This document shows positions 32,201 to 46,265 of a stretch of 64,000 bases of DNA, one piece after another (the first letter of the stretch is position 1; every line of letters begins with the position of its first letter). The translations under genes were made by a program, and so were the position numbers. Source of the stretch: Anoplopoma fimbria (taxonomy: Eukaryota > Chordata > Actinopteri > Perciformes > Anoplopomatidae); the NCBI RefSeq assembly GCF_027596085.1, contig NC_072470.1:2965034-3029033 (forward strand). Reading direction: 5' to 3'. Below the pieces are notes generated by a model that was given only the letters and a program-made list of their open reading frames with translations, searched no databases and was not told where the DNA came from.

Positions 32201-33760
32201 TTTCTATTTAGCCGTTCAAGCTAAATGATTGCATCAAGCTGCTTTGAAGCAAACGTGGCATTTGACTTGCAAATAGTAGCAGGCGTTTGTAATTTAGGTC
32301 TGCAGCCGCAAACGAGAAGATGATATAATCATTGTCTTTTTTTGATGATGCATACAGACAAACACCGCCACAGAATTAAGTGCCAGCGTGCCCCCCCCAT
32401 GTAATCAAGTTAAGTCAGCGAATAGCAAGGCACGGCCCACGCTAATAGCCAATCGGCCGCTGTCTTGAAAAACTTCTCCCAAGCCATATGCCCTTGCTAA
32501 AGGAGACAAGACGGACATTCATCTCATCAGCGTTGCAATTACTGGGATTAGAGGCATGCATGATTACAAACTATTGTGAAAAATAATTATATTTCATCAG
32601 GGTCGACTTCTTGCTTACCAATCCGTGCTTGGTGGAGAGGACGACGGTGGGCAAAGAGAAGACATTATTGCATCAGGACACAAAACAGAGTTCACATTAG
32701 GGTTGCACAGTCACATTAAGTCTGGTATGTAGTTGTGTGGCATTGCTTAAAATAGGCCCTGAGGTCAGAGGTCACGGTTGAAACACAGCTGCTGGTCCAT
32801 TTCAAAAGGAGCCGTGTGGTTATAAAGAGCAAGTGTTCATGAGAGGCTCAGTTTGGAGGCTTGACATCTTATTTCCCTTGGTGTCTGCACTGGCTGCCTG
32901 GCAACTGGTTCCAGTCTGTATGCTAAGCTATGTTAGCAGGTTGCTAGCATGGCTTCATATTAAGCATACAGACAATACAGAGTTTGGTATCCATCTTCTC
33001 ATGTAACTCTCAGCAGGAAAGTGAAAAACATTATTTTGCAAAATGTCCAACTTTTCCCTTTTTTAGAAAACACAGGTGACAAACCTGGTTTATTTTAAAT
33101 AAATATAAATAGTCAAACAGCCACACCTCCTGGAACTCAAAAAAACAAGTTGTCCTCAAACCCTCAATTACAATTAATGAGCAGAACATATTTTATTGGA
33201 CCAGGAAGTGGAAGAAAAACAATGTGAGGTGGTCAGTTCTATGGAGAGTCTTAACAACAATGTGAAAAGAAAGAAAACATTGTCATTTAATCATCATAAT
33301 TTCTAAGCATGTCAGGATTCAGCACTGGTCTGTTTCCAAGTGATCCGATAGAACAAAAACCCCTTGAAAATGAGAGCGAGCACATTCCAGCATCTAGACC
33401 GGACATGCCCCAAGAGGTAGTCCCTCCCTGCTGGGTCGACTTGTTTCAATAAACACCCTTCACAATACTGTACTGAAAAAAGTATTTTATCCTTTAATTT
33501 CACACGTCTCATGATGTAAAAGCATGTGAAGCAGCATGAACAATAATGACAATAAGAAGCAAAAACATAAACACATTTGCTTTCAGCTGAATCCTGCAGA
33601 ACTTGAATTCATGCAGCAGCAAACACAAAGTAAAAAGTGACCTCTTAAAGCAGATTACCTGTGTCTTCCTGTACTCGATCAGCTGTGAGAGGCCGAAAAC
33701 TGTGGCGACCGCCCCGCCGCCGATGACGGCCGTCTGCTTCAGAGCCTTCCTGAACGCCAT
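20222..33760 (-). CDS. gpd2: Mitochondrial glycerol-3-phosphate dehydrogenase (complete, 16 coding exons)
   Basis: Exons, high to low: 33760-33659, 31128-30957, 30509-30385, 30294-30197, 30008-29845, 28002-27838, 27563-27419, 26887-26694, 26335-26201, 26119-25944, 24617-24486, 24405-24247, 23764-23652, 23465-23387, 23276-23178 and 20347-20222. All have AG/GT borders and consistent phase, giving 727 codons plus TGA. The enzyme oxidises glycerol-3-phosphate to dihydroxyacetone phosphate on the outer face of the inner mitochondrial membrane, passing electrons through FAD to ubiquinone (glycerophosphate shuttle). Start MAFRKALKQ with an Ala/Gly-rich hydrophobic leader fits mitochondrial import. 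The FAD dinucleotide motif VVGGGATGAGC is at residues 74-84, followed by FSSGTSSRSTKLIHGGVRYL. Two C-terminal EF-hands: loop 636-647 (DKESKGFITTVD, weakened: Glu at position 3, Lys at 5) and loop 672-683 (DLNKNGQVEIDE, canonical). This supports Ca2+ control as in mammals. Identity is secure; the 5' non-coding exon is not identified. Confidence 0.97.
20348..23177. other. Last gpd2 intron
   Basis: The 2.8-kb intron before the terminal exon. The block 21590-22070 is noticeably richer in GC, with TAATTAG and CATTA cores and no repeats, unlike the surrounding AT-rich sequence. It is a candidate conserved non-coding element (inference). No exon seen. Confidence 0.4.
24618..25943. other. gpd2 intron between coding exons 10 and 11
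   Basis: No exon or RNA gene seen. Segment 25015-25330 has balanced composition and few repeats (for example ggcgtcacgtgtttac with an E-box CACGTG), possibly regulatory. The rest is AT-rich. Confidence 0.35.
26888..27418. other. gpd2 intron between coding exons 7 and 8
   Basis: Contains a purine-rich (GAGAAGA/GAGGA) stretch at 27000-27160. No exon recognised. Confidence 0.5.
28003..29844. other. gpd2 intron between coding exons 5 and 6, with GC-rich island
   Basis: Segment 28740-29030 is GC-rich and CpG-containing inside AT-rich intron, with a CAG/CTG-rich stretch at 28800-28850 and a C-rich/G-rich stretch at 28970-29030. A 108-codon plus-strand frame (28766-29092) crosses it, but the sequence is low-complexity and unrecognised. 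It may be an internal promoter, an enhancer, or just a compositional island. Confidence 0.35.
31129..33658. other. First coding intron of gpd2
   Basis: AT-rich at 31190-32200. The block 32270-32620 is dense in homeodomain and CCAAT-like cores (ctaatagccaatcgg, gcaattactgggatta) without repeats, and is my best visual candidate for a conserved enhancer in this window. A dispersed fish repeat lies at 32885-33020. Confidence 0.4.
32885..33020 (-). repeat. Dispersed fish repeat (TTAGCTTAGCATAAAGACTGG family)
   Basis: Reverse-orientation relative of the copy at 5830: ggttccagtctgtatgctaagcta, then a second conserved block ending ctcatgtaactctcagcagg. Diverged. Confidence 0.55.
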
Positions 33761-36700
33761 CGTCCCTACAGGAGCAAAAAGTAAAGTGCAGTGAGGAAAC
33801 TTAGCGTGGACACCGGTAGGGTTTTAAGGCTCTTACATGACAGGTGGAAAAGGTATGCGAGTCAGTACGGAGGGTGGGAGGGTCCAAAAAAAGCTGGGAG
33901 TCAGGCTGTTTGTCTGGAAGTTCAGGTAAAGAAGGTGCAGAGAGGCAGAGGAATGAAGAGAAACCTTCACTACTCTGAGAAAGAAATGACCATTTTGATC
34001 ATTCTCGGGCGGGGCCTTTGCTCGGCCCCTGGAGGTTCTGCCTGCAACGTTGTCTAGAATAACAACCGAGTTTACAAAGTGCTTTGATGGACAAACAGCT
34101 AAATAAAGGCAATAAAACAACAAAAAGCTCAACAATGAGGCCAAACAAAGCAAGAAAAACCCTGATAAAACTGTACAATAGATTAAACAATAAACCAATC
34201 AATAGGATAAAAATAAACTAAGAAATAAATCAAATAAAGTAAGTAAAAAGTTAGTATTTCCAGCATGAAGCAGCAAAATATATTCAGTTTACAATGTTAT
34301 AACAAAGAGAAAGATCAGAAAATAATGACATTTAAGAAGCTAGTACCATAAAATATTTGGCTTTTTTGCTTAGAAAAATGACTTATTTTTCATTTGAAAG
34401 GTTATTCCTCATTACATAATCACTAATAAGAACTTAAATCACTTTGAGGACTCCACATTTGCTCTGTGATGTGGCATTTGTGATTAGTTTTGACATTTAA
34501 AACCCCACATGATCAGACAGATTGATTAGTTAAAATAAAAGATAATTGACATATTAATCAATAATGAAAATGATTGTTAACATCACCTTTTGCAAGATCA
34601 TTATGTTTGTCCAACTATGCAGAACACATTTCATTATTACTTTGATAACTGTTCTGTGCAATGAATGCAAAATGTTAGTAACATAAAATACTACAGGGAA
34701 TATTCAGCATTTTTTCTAAGAGAAGGACTAAAGTACTTGTTAAAGTAGGTGTTTTTTGTATAAAATGAATCTGCTATTTAATAAATATTTACTTAGTGAA
34801 AAAGTGTAATTTAAAAGGAAATTAATAAACAGTATATTTGCAACTGTTAGAGGACTGTTTCCTGTTTTAACGAGCAGAACATGAAACCAGCTCCAGCAGG
34901 ATGTAGAGCCTCAATTCCCACCAGGGGCGACCCAAAAAAGTATCTGCATTCCCAGTTTAACGCACTTAGAATAAAGGTTGCCATGGAGACGTGAATGCTG
35001 AAGCAGATTCTAATGCATTTTTATTAAAACGCAGCTACAGATGGCACAAATGTCTAATGAATTTGTTGAAATAAGTGACTTATTTACTGGAAGAATTAGC
35101 ACAAAAAATGCACAGAAGGATGATGGGATATTTGTGCATCTCGGATTACAAAGGTGCAAATTAGCCTCTTTTTTAAACGGTTTATAAAGAACATATAATA
35201 AAAGTCTGGGTGAAATATTAAACCTCAGAGCGTACCATCCAAAATGCGTCCATAGTACCGAGTACAGACACCTGTCGTGCTTACTTATTCTTTTATATTA
35301 TTCCAGCTTTACAGAAATATTTGGCCAGTTTTTTTAATACTAGTTATGTTACCTGAGATGTACAAATGATGCTTCTATCAATTCCGTAATTATGATAGTA
35401 GAATTAAAATAGTTTTTTGATTTAACAAAATCAGCAGAAGTACTAGAGCCCAATCAATACAGACTTTTTGAAACTGAAATAGATCTATATGGATATTTAG
35501 GAGTTTAAAAATCCCAATTACTAAATATATATTAAAAAACATGGACTCTTCAGCGCCCTCCGGTGGACACACTATGCAATAGCGGCACTGTTTCAAAATG
35601 ACCTAAAACCTTAATTTCTTAATGCTTATCCATCAACATTTACACCCAAAACAAAACAGCTGCAGTTAGATAATATAGATGTGGACGATTTCTCAAATGT
35701 AAAATCTTTGCCTCAACTAAATAATCCAGAATTAGCTAAAAAAAATAATAATAATTCAAATCAGGATATATCAAATTAAATAAGAATGCATGATTAAAAG
35801 TAGACTCTTATTGATGCAAACTTCTGTTATTTGAAAGTGCACTACTCCAAAACAAATTCCTAGTTTTAGACTATTTAATTCAAGCAAAAACATTATATTT
35901 TCTTAAATGAAATATGTTTTTCATCTTTTCAGCCAGATTGTTTCTATATCCACCCAGTGCATCGCCCTTAAAATCCCCATATAATGCTACTCTGCAGCAT
36001 AGCTCCCACAGGCTGCTCATGACTGGAGCCAAACATGACAATAATTAGCCCCGAGGAACATTTCTGACCAGCTGCACCTCTCTGAAGCTGCACACTTAGA
36101 AGTGACAGAACCAGAAATGCAAACTATTCCTGCTCGTGATGAGCACCATCTTCATTCACTTGCATTGTGAGTCATCAGTAGAGAGGGTTTCCTTTTTAAA
36201 GACACACATGGTGAGCTCCATTCACACTTCCATGCATTTAAAGGTCTTTGTATTTATAGTTTGTCGTAAAATAAAATAAGATAATCCTTTATTAGTCCCT
36301 CAGTGGGGAAATGTACAGGATTACAGCAGCATAGAGGATAGTGCAAACAAGAGACATAGTAAAACAAAAAAAAAGATTAAAAATAAGTATTATAAATAAG
36401 CAAATGAGCAATAAAAAAATAAAAAACAGTAAATAATTCACAGTAACTGAAATATTACATATACAGACAGAAACTATTATAACTATTGTATTGCATATAG
36501 TACTGACACACATATATATTGTTTTAAGATGTCAGGTTCTATATAGTTCCTTTAATCTGTCACCACACAAGAGGAAGCAGCTGGTCTTTGACATCTTGCT
36601 GTGGATTAAAAGGGGAAAGCGTAAAGCATCGTTTTTACGACAGGAGTTAACCCTTTACGTTACAAGAAAATACCCTTCACCGGAAGACAGGAAACATGTC

Positions 36701-36840
36701 GCTTTTTTAAGGTTAAATACTCGTCACATATATTTTAAAATGCCCCAAAAACACTGGTCGGTACAACATGCATTCCCCACTTACAGGACTTCTTGTTTTG
36801 TGGCCGATTAAAACTCGCAGGGCGACGACAAAGGACATCG
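33761..36840. other. gpd2 5' flank / non-coding 5' region
   Basis: No coding exon recognised. If the GC-rich block near 36.9 kb is the gpd2 promoter, most of this is the first, non-coding intron. It contains a CTCF-like motif at 35551-35567 and a LINE-tail copy at 36268-36400. Confidence 0.4.
36268..36420 (-). repeat. LINE 3'-end-like dispersed repeat, copy 1
   Basis: Sequence gataatcctttattagtccc…ggattacagcagcatagagg…gtgcaaacaagagacatagt is shared almost word for word with 38801-38960. The reverse complement ends in a gggactaataaagg-like tail with short simple repeats, typical of fish non-LTR retrotransposon 3' ends. I cannot assign the clade. Confidence 0.65.
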
Positions 36841-36874
36841 GTTGCTGTCCCGAACCGTGGCTGGTGTCTGACAG

Positions 36875-37025
36875 CCACAACCAGGAAGTGGAGCGGGGCC
36901 CCACCACTCCTGAGCGACGCGGCGGAGAGCCAATCAGAACGCGGCGCTCAGATGCGCTCGTCCAATGGCGTCAGAGAGGAGGCGGGGCCGCGTTGTTGAC
37001 GTAAAGGGAGGGTCGTGGATTGCGC
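36875..37025. promoter_or_regulatory. GC-rich promoter-like block between gpd2 and nr4a2
   Basis: A roughly 150-bp CpG-bearing block in AT-rich surroundings. It holds an ETS core (ccaggaagtgg, 36881-36891), two CCAAT boxes (agccaatcag at 36928-36937 and tccaatgg at 36961-36968), a GC box (ggaggcggggccgcg, 36978-36992) and a CRE-like TGACGTAA (36997-37004). There is no TATA box. It lies 3.1 kb upstream of the gpd2 start codon and 2.5 kb upstream of the nr4a2 start codon. ETS and CCAAT suit a mitochondrial housekeeping gene, while a CRE suits the CREB-responsive NR4A family, so a shared or bidirectional promoter is possible (inference). Confidence 0.6.
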
Positions 37026-37197
37026 AACGCTGGTTTCTCCTTCAGGATAATAGACAGCTGTCGTTTTCTCTGTTTCAGCACAAGAGGCCTCTAACATAAA
37101 CATTTTATACACTATTTACTTCACTTAACGTGTTTTAAACTGTAAAATGATCAATTAAACCCAGATTAAAGGAGATTTCTTGTCTTTATTTTATCTT

Positions 37198-37993
37198 TAT
37201 TTTGTTGTATAGTATGTGTATTTATTGTCTGTGTAGTTGTATAGTATGTGTATTTATTGTCTGTGTAGTTGTATAGTATGTGTATTTATTGTCTGTGTAG
37301 TTGTATAGTATGTGTATTTATTGTCTGTGTAGTTGTATAGTATGTGTATTTATTGTCTGTGTAGTTGTATAGTATGTGTATTTATTGTCTGTGTAGTTGT
37401 ATAGTATGTGTATTTATTGTCTGTGTGTAGTTGTATAGTATGTGTATTTATTGTCTGTGTAGTTGTATAGTATGTGTATTTATTGTCTGTGTAGTTGTAT
37501 AGTATGTGTATTTATTGTCTGTGTAGTTGTATAGTATGTGTATTTATTGTCTGTGTAGTTGTATAGTATGTGTATTTATTGTCTGTGTAGTTGTATAGTA
37601 TGTGTATTTATTGTCTGTGTAGTTGTATAGTATGTGTATTTATTGTCTGTGTAGTTGTATATGTGTATTTATTGTCTGTGTAGTTGTATAGTGTATTTAT
37701 TGTCTGTGTAGTTGTATAGTATGTGTATTTATGTGTATTTATTGTCTGTGTAGTTGTATAGTATGTATGTATATTTATTGTCTGTGTAGTTGTATAGTAT
37801 GTGTATTTATTGTCTGTGTAGTTGTATAGTATGTGTATTTATTGTCTGTGTAGTTGTATAGTATGTGTATTTATTGTCTGTGTAGTTGTATAGTATGTGT
37901 ATTTATTGTCTGTGTAGTTGTATAGTATGTGTATTTATTGTCTGTGTAGTTGTATAGTATGTGTATTTATTGTCTGTGTAGTTGTATAGTATT
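37198..37993 (+). repeat. 32-bp minisatellite, about 25 copies
   Basis: Near-perfect tandem copies of a 32-bp unit built from TGTATAGTATGTGTATTTAT plus TGTCTGTGTAGT. A few units are contracted or expanded at 37430, 37660-37735 and 37765. It ends in …cacttggatttccctcatggggatcaataaagg (38000-38030), which resembles a LINE 3' tail, so the array may have grown inside an old retrotransposon end. Confidence 0.95.
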
Positions 37994-38039
37994 TAACACT
38001 TGGATTTCCCTCATGGGGATCAATAAAGGAATATAATAA

Positions 38040-38800
38040 TTTTGGAGATGAACCTTCTAATTAACTCCAAAGCATTGCCAAAAGACGTGTGTTTAACAGC
38101 AAAATTGCAATAAATGTCCTTATTAATAGGCCTTTGATGCAAACTGCAAGAAAGTGCACACATTATTCCCAATAACATGAACTTTCTGTGGCTCCTCCCA
38201 TCTGTGGCTCTGCGTAAAAAGGGTTTGGCACAGGAGCGCAGCACCTAAACAAAAGCACATTGTGGGTGTCACTGGCAGCCAGTGTGCAAGACGAGACTGG
38301 GAGCAGTGGGCAGTCATTGCATTTGCTCTCCAGACAGCGAGAGGACCTTTTTTGGTCGCAGGCAGCTGAAGCTTTAATAGATCAGAGATGGGAATACTTG
38401 TCACTGTGCTCCTGCACTGCCCGGAGGTCTGAGGTATTGTATTATATTATGTATTATGTGAAGATATATATATATATATATATCATGCATGGCACTGTAA
38501 ATGTTGCAAATTATGTTTATTTCTTTTTTGGTTGCAGGAAAACAGCAGGAAATAACACCCTCTGGAAATAAGACATCTAAAGCCTTTAGGTAATAAATGT
38601 TATAATGCTGTTTCTACTAAATATGTTTAAGTCAGATTTAAAATAGTCTTAAAGGTGTTTTCTACCTTTGAACAAGTGGACATGTCTGCCAGATGCGCGT
38701 TTTTGGTTTGTTTCCATTTTAAAGAGAAATGCATGTGCACAGATTGTAAAGTAAATTTGTAATTTGTGATTCTGGGCTATAGAAAATAAACTGAATTGAA
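38040..38800. other. Spacer or 5' intron upstream of nr4a2
   Basis: No coding exon recognised. A short AT microsatellite lies at 38464-38483. Non-coding 5' exons of nr4a2 may lie here, but I cannot place them. Confidence 0.35.
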
Positions 38801-38960
38801 AAGATAAGATAAGATAAGATAAGATAAGATAATCCTTTATTAGTCCCGCAGCGGGGAGATTTGCAGGATTACAGCAGCATAGAGTTAAAGTGCAAACAAG
38901 AGACATAGTAAAGAAAGACAAGATAAAAATAAAAAATAAAAATAAAAATAAGCAATAAAA
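38801..38960 (-). repeat. LINE 3'-end-like dispersed repeat, copy 2
   Basis: An (AAGAT)n run at 38801-38831 is followed by aatcctttattagtcccgcagcgggga and ggattacagcagcatag, the same family as 36268-36420 and in the same orientation. Confidence 0.7.
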
Positions 38961-39092
38961 AATAGAAAAACAAGTATTATAAATAAGCAATAAAAACAGT
39001 AGAAAAAAAAAAAATAACTGAAATATAATATTTACAGACAGAAAAAAACAACTATATTAACTATTATTGCACAGTGTAATGTATTGCACAGG

Positions 39093-39352
39093 TTTTTATT
39101 GTCATGTTTTTATTGTCATGTTCTTATTGTCATGTTATTATTGTCATGTTATTATTGTCATGTTCTTATTGTCATGTTATTGTTTTTATTGTCATGTTTT
39201 ATTGTCATGTTTTTATTGTCATGTTATTATTGTCATGTTATTATTGTCATGTTTTTATTGTCATGTTATTATTGTCATGTTATTATTGTCATGTTCTTAT
39301 TGTCATGTTTTTATTGTCATGTTATTATTGTCATGTTCTTATTGTCATGTTT
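39093..39352 (+). repeat. 15-bp minisatellite (TTATTGTCATGTTaT), about 17 copies
   Basis: Tandem 14-15-bp units of attgtcatgtt(a/t/c)tt. Several overlapping open frames here (Cys-His-Val-rich) exist only because the unit lacks stop codons. It ends about 130 bp before the nr4a2 coding-exon acceptor at 39480. Confidence 0.93.
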
Positions 39353-39494
39353 TTAAATGTGTCATGTGGTCTGGTTTGTAATGTCAGGACCTTCCTGAAT
39401 ACATTTCAAAGTCATATTTAATGTCAGATATAGTCATATTATATATATTGTCTCCTCTGACACTGTGCCCATGTGTGCAGGGCCGTGCCGGGCC

Positions 39495-43933
<4,439 letters not shown>

Positions 43934-44475
43934 AGACACGAGAGGAACAGGCTTTCTCCACAATTATTTTGATTTAATTCAGTCATTCCTGACAGTTTGA
44001 AAACTGTGCTCTGCTAAAAAATGACATTTTAATATCTAATATTGAGTTGTTAAATCACATTTTTCTCAAAACAAGTAAAGATGAGAATGAATACTAATTT
44101 GTTTCAATAATTGTGACCATTTACTGGTAATTATCTTCAGAATATCAAGCAACCTGCTTTGCAAAATTCAGATCATGCATTGATCTAAATGACAAATTGT
44201 ATTACTGTCTGCAAGAAAGAATAAATACATTAAAGGTAGTAATTTCAATTTACTTTGTATTACTTTTTATGATTTGAAATACCTGTCATGATGACTAGAA
44301 GTGAATTATATGTTCGACCCATTTTAAATTGTTTGAGGCAGTTTTGATACGAGATGTTATCATGTTTACGTTTTTCATGACATATAGTGATTAATATAAT
44401 ATAATATTAAGTAGACTCCATCATGATCTGTTGTCATTGTTCATGTTTTAATAAATAAATGACCGTTATTGCTGC
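43934..44475 (+). other. nr4a2: nr4a2 3' UTR
   Basis: AT-rich sequence after the TAG, with a poly(A) signal AATAAA at 44450-44455 and a GT-rich stretch (gtttgttgttgttttt) 25-40 bp downstream, consistent with cleavage near 44470. Confidence 0.65.
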
Positions 44476-45699
44476 TGAACTGTTTGTTGTTGTTTTTAAA
44501 CTTAATTTCTTTATTTTATTTTCAAAATTATGTTATTCCTCGTAAATATCAATAAAATCTTTTAAACGTTTTAACTTAATTAAATACATCTGTTTCCTGG
44601 CATACAATACCTTTTTTTTTTTTTTTTTTTTTTTACAGTGAAATTAAATATTGTTTACTTTGTAACATGACCTTTTAAAATTATGCAGCCATGCGTTTAT
44701 TCATTTATTTTATGGATGTGTGTTTTTATTCTGCACAGCTCATAGGCTGTCCTGTATATCTGTACAAGTCATATAGACATTAATTATAATATCTAAGATA
44801 CCTAACACTAGAGATATATTCATTAAATGATATGCATATTATATAACGTTTATTTAATCAGTCCCAGATTAAAAGTCCCAGATTTTTCCCAGAAAAAAAT
44901 AACACTGCATACTTTTTCATTTTTTAACCATTAAAAGACGTGAGAAAGACAAAGTTGGGAGGTTAAATAAGAAGACCCGTATCTACATATTTGCATGCAT
45001 GTGCATGTGTGTGTAAGGTCAAAGGTCAACCCTCAATCTCTTAGAGGTCTTTCAGTCAGGCAGCTGACATATTTCATTTTGCAAGACGTGAGGGTAGCAG
45101 TGTGTGTGTGTGTGTGTGCGTGTGTGTGTTTTATGGCTGCTGGCTACCTGACATTTCTGCAGCCCTTTGGTTACGTCTGGCATTAAAGACGTCTGTTTCT
45201 GCCATTTAAGGTCCTCCAATTCAGAGCTTGCACCTAGAAAAAACTAAAGGGGAAATACATAAACGTACGGCTGCTGATCACAGTTTTAAATACAAATCGA
45301 AGACTTCCTTTTTAAAATTACAATCCAATCCTTAAATCAGCAGCCTTTCAAACAGAAGAAATGAAATCAGTAGAAATGATCCCGGCTGATTTGTACTCAG
45401 CCTCATTCTTGTCTTCCACTATGTGACGTCTTCTATCTGGCAGCAAGAAATTGATTTTATTGTCTGAAAAAAAACATCTTCTATATAAATAAGAAAAACA
45501 AAATAGGATGATGTTCCCGAGGAGGTTTTAACAGGCCTGCAGATCAATAATGGAGGCTGTTCAGTGCGGCGCTGAGATAGAATTAATCAATAGCCGCATC
45601 GGAGAAACGTCCAATTTATTCTGATAATGGAGCTGATTGACAGCCGGAGAGGGAGTTTAATACAATACCCAGTATTTCACAGCAGGAGCACAACATTAT
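44476..45699. other. Intergenic DNA
   Basis: AT-rich with a poly(T) run at about 44609-44635 and a GT run at 45100-45130. No gene recognised. Confidence 0.5.
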
Positions 45700-45734
45700 A
45701 CATGTGGATATTAAAAGACTGCACTACTGAGTAT

Positions 45735-45990
45735 TTCTATGTAAACAGAGTAGAAAAAACTATTGGTTGGAAGTACATTTTCTCAGGTAGGGTACTTAAC
45801 TTTGAGGTATATATTTTCTGGTGCACTATTGTACTTTTTACTCCTCTACATTTATCTGTCAACTTTAGTTACTTTGCAGATGAAGATTAATATTATCTAA
45901 TATAATTAAGTTATAAATGATGATGTTTTATTGTAGATTAAACTACCCAGCAGTTTATAAAGTCATTAAAATGAGCTCCACATTTACCAG
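45735..45990 (+). repeat. Dispersed fish repeat (AGTACTTTAACTCAAGTA-rich family)
   Basis: Sequence such as gtactttttactcctctacatttatctgtcaactttagttactttgcagatgaagatt is a widespread fish dispersed repeat. Related pieces are at 50220-50420 and 58318-58440. Class not assigned. Confidence 0.55.
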
Positions 45991-46014
45991 CTGCTATATA
46001 GCCGGCTCCAAACA

Positions 46015-46265
46015 CAAATGTTTCCCAGTTTGGTGTGAAAGAACTTGACCTTCACTGACCTCAACCAAGCGCTGACCGCAACCATCCAACACTGTGGGCC
46101 GGACGTCATCATCCAACAACACTGAGGATTCTGCGGCTGAATGGGAGCAAATCCCTGCAGCTGTGTTCCAAAACATCTGGAGAGTGGAGTCTGTCAGAGG
46201 AAACGGGTGTTCAATCATCACGTAAAGCTCAAGCGTCCACATACTTTGTCATTTAATGTATGTCA
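46015..46265 (+). pseudogene. Decayed Tc1/mariner transposase 3' remnant
   Basis: The series tttggtgtgaaagaacttgac, tgacctcaaccaagcgctgaccgcaa, gaatgggagcaaatccctgcagc and cgtccacatacttt follows the C-terminal coding part and 3' end of fish Tc1-like elements (encoded AEWEQIPAA-like block, then the ‘gtccacatactttt’ terminal region). Stops and frameshifts interrupt it. No intact ends seen. Confidence 0.6.

Noticed and set aside
32590..32665. Possible extra gpd2 exon on the minus strand with gtaagc donor
   Set aside because: No matching acceptor upstream; the 16 exons already give the full 727 codons without it.
37198..37993. CRISPR-like regular array
   Set aside because: The repeats are contiguous with no unique spacers, in a vertebrate genome; it is a minisatellite.
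39067..39421. Cys-His-Val-rich open frames, a possible zinc-binding protein
   Set aside because: Three overlapping frames arise from the stop-free 15-bp unit; no start context or conservation.
39465..39494. Upstream in-frame ATG for nr4a2 ([10 protein letters not shown]…)
   Set aside because: It lies before the intron acceptor at 39480; the family start MPCVQ is at 39495.
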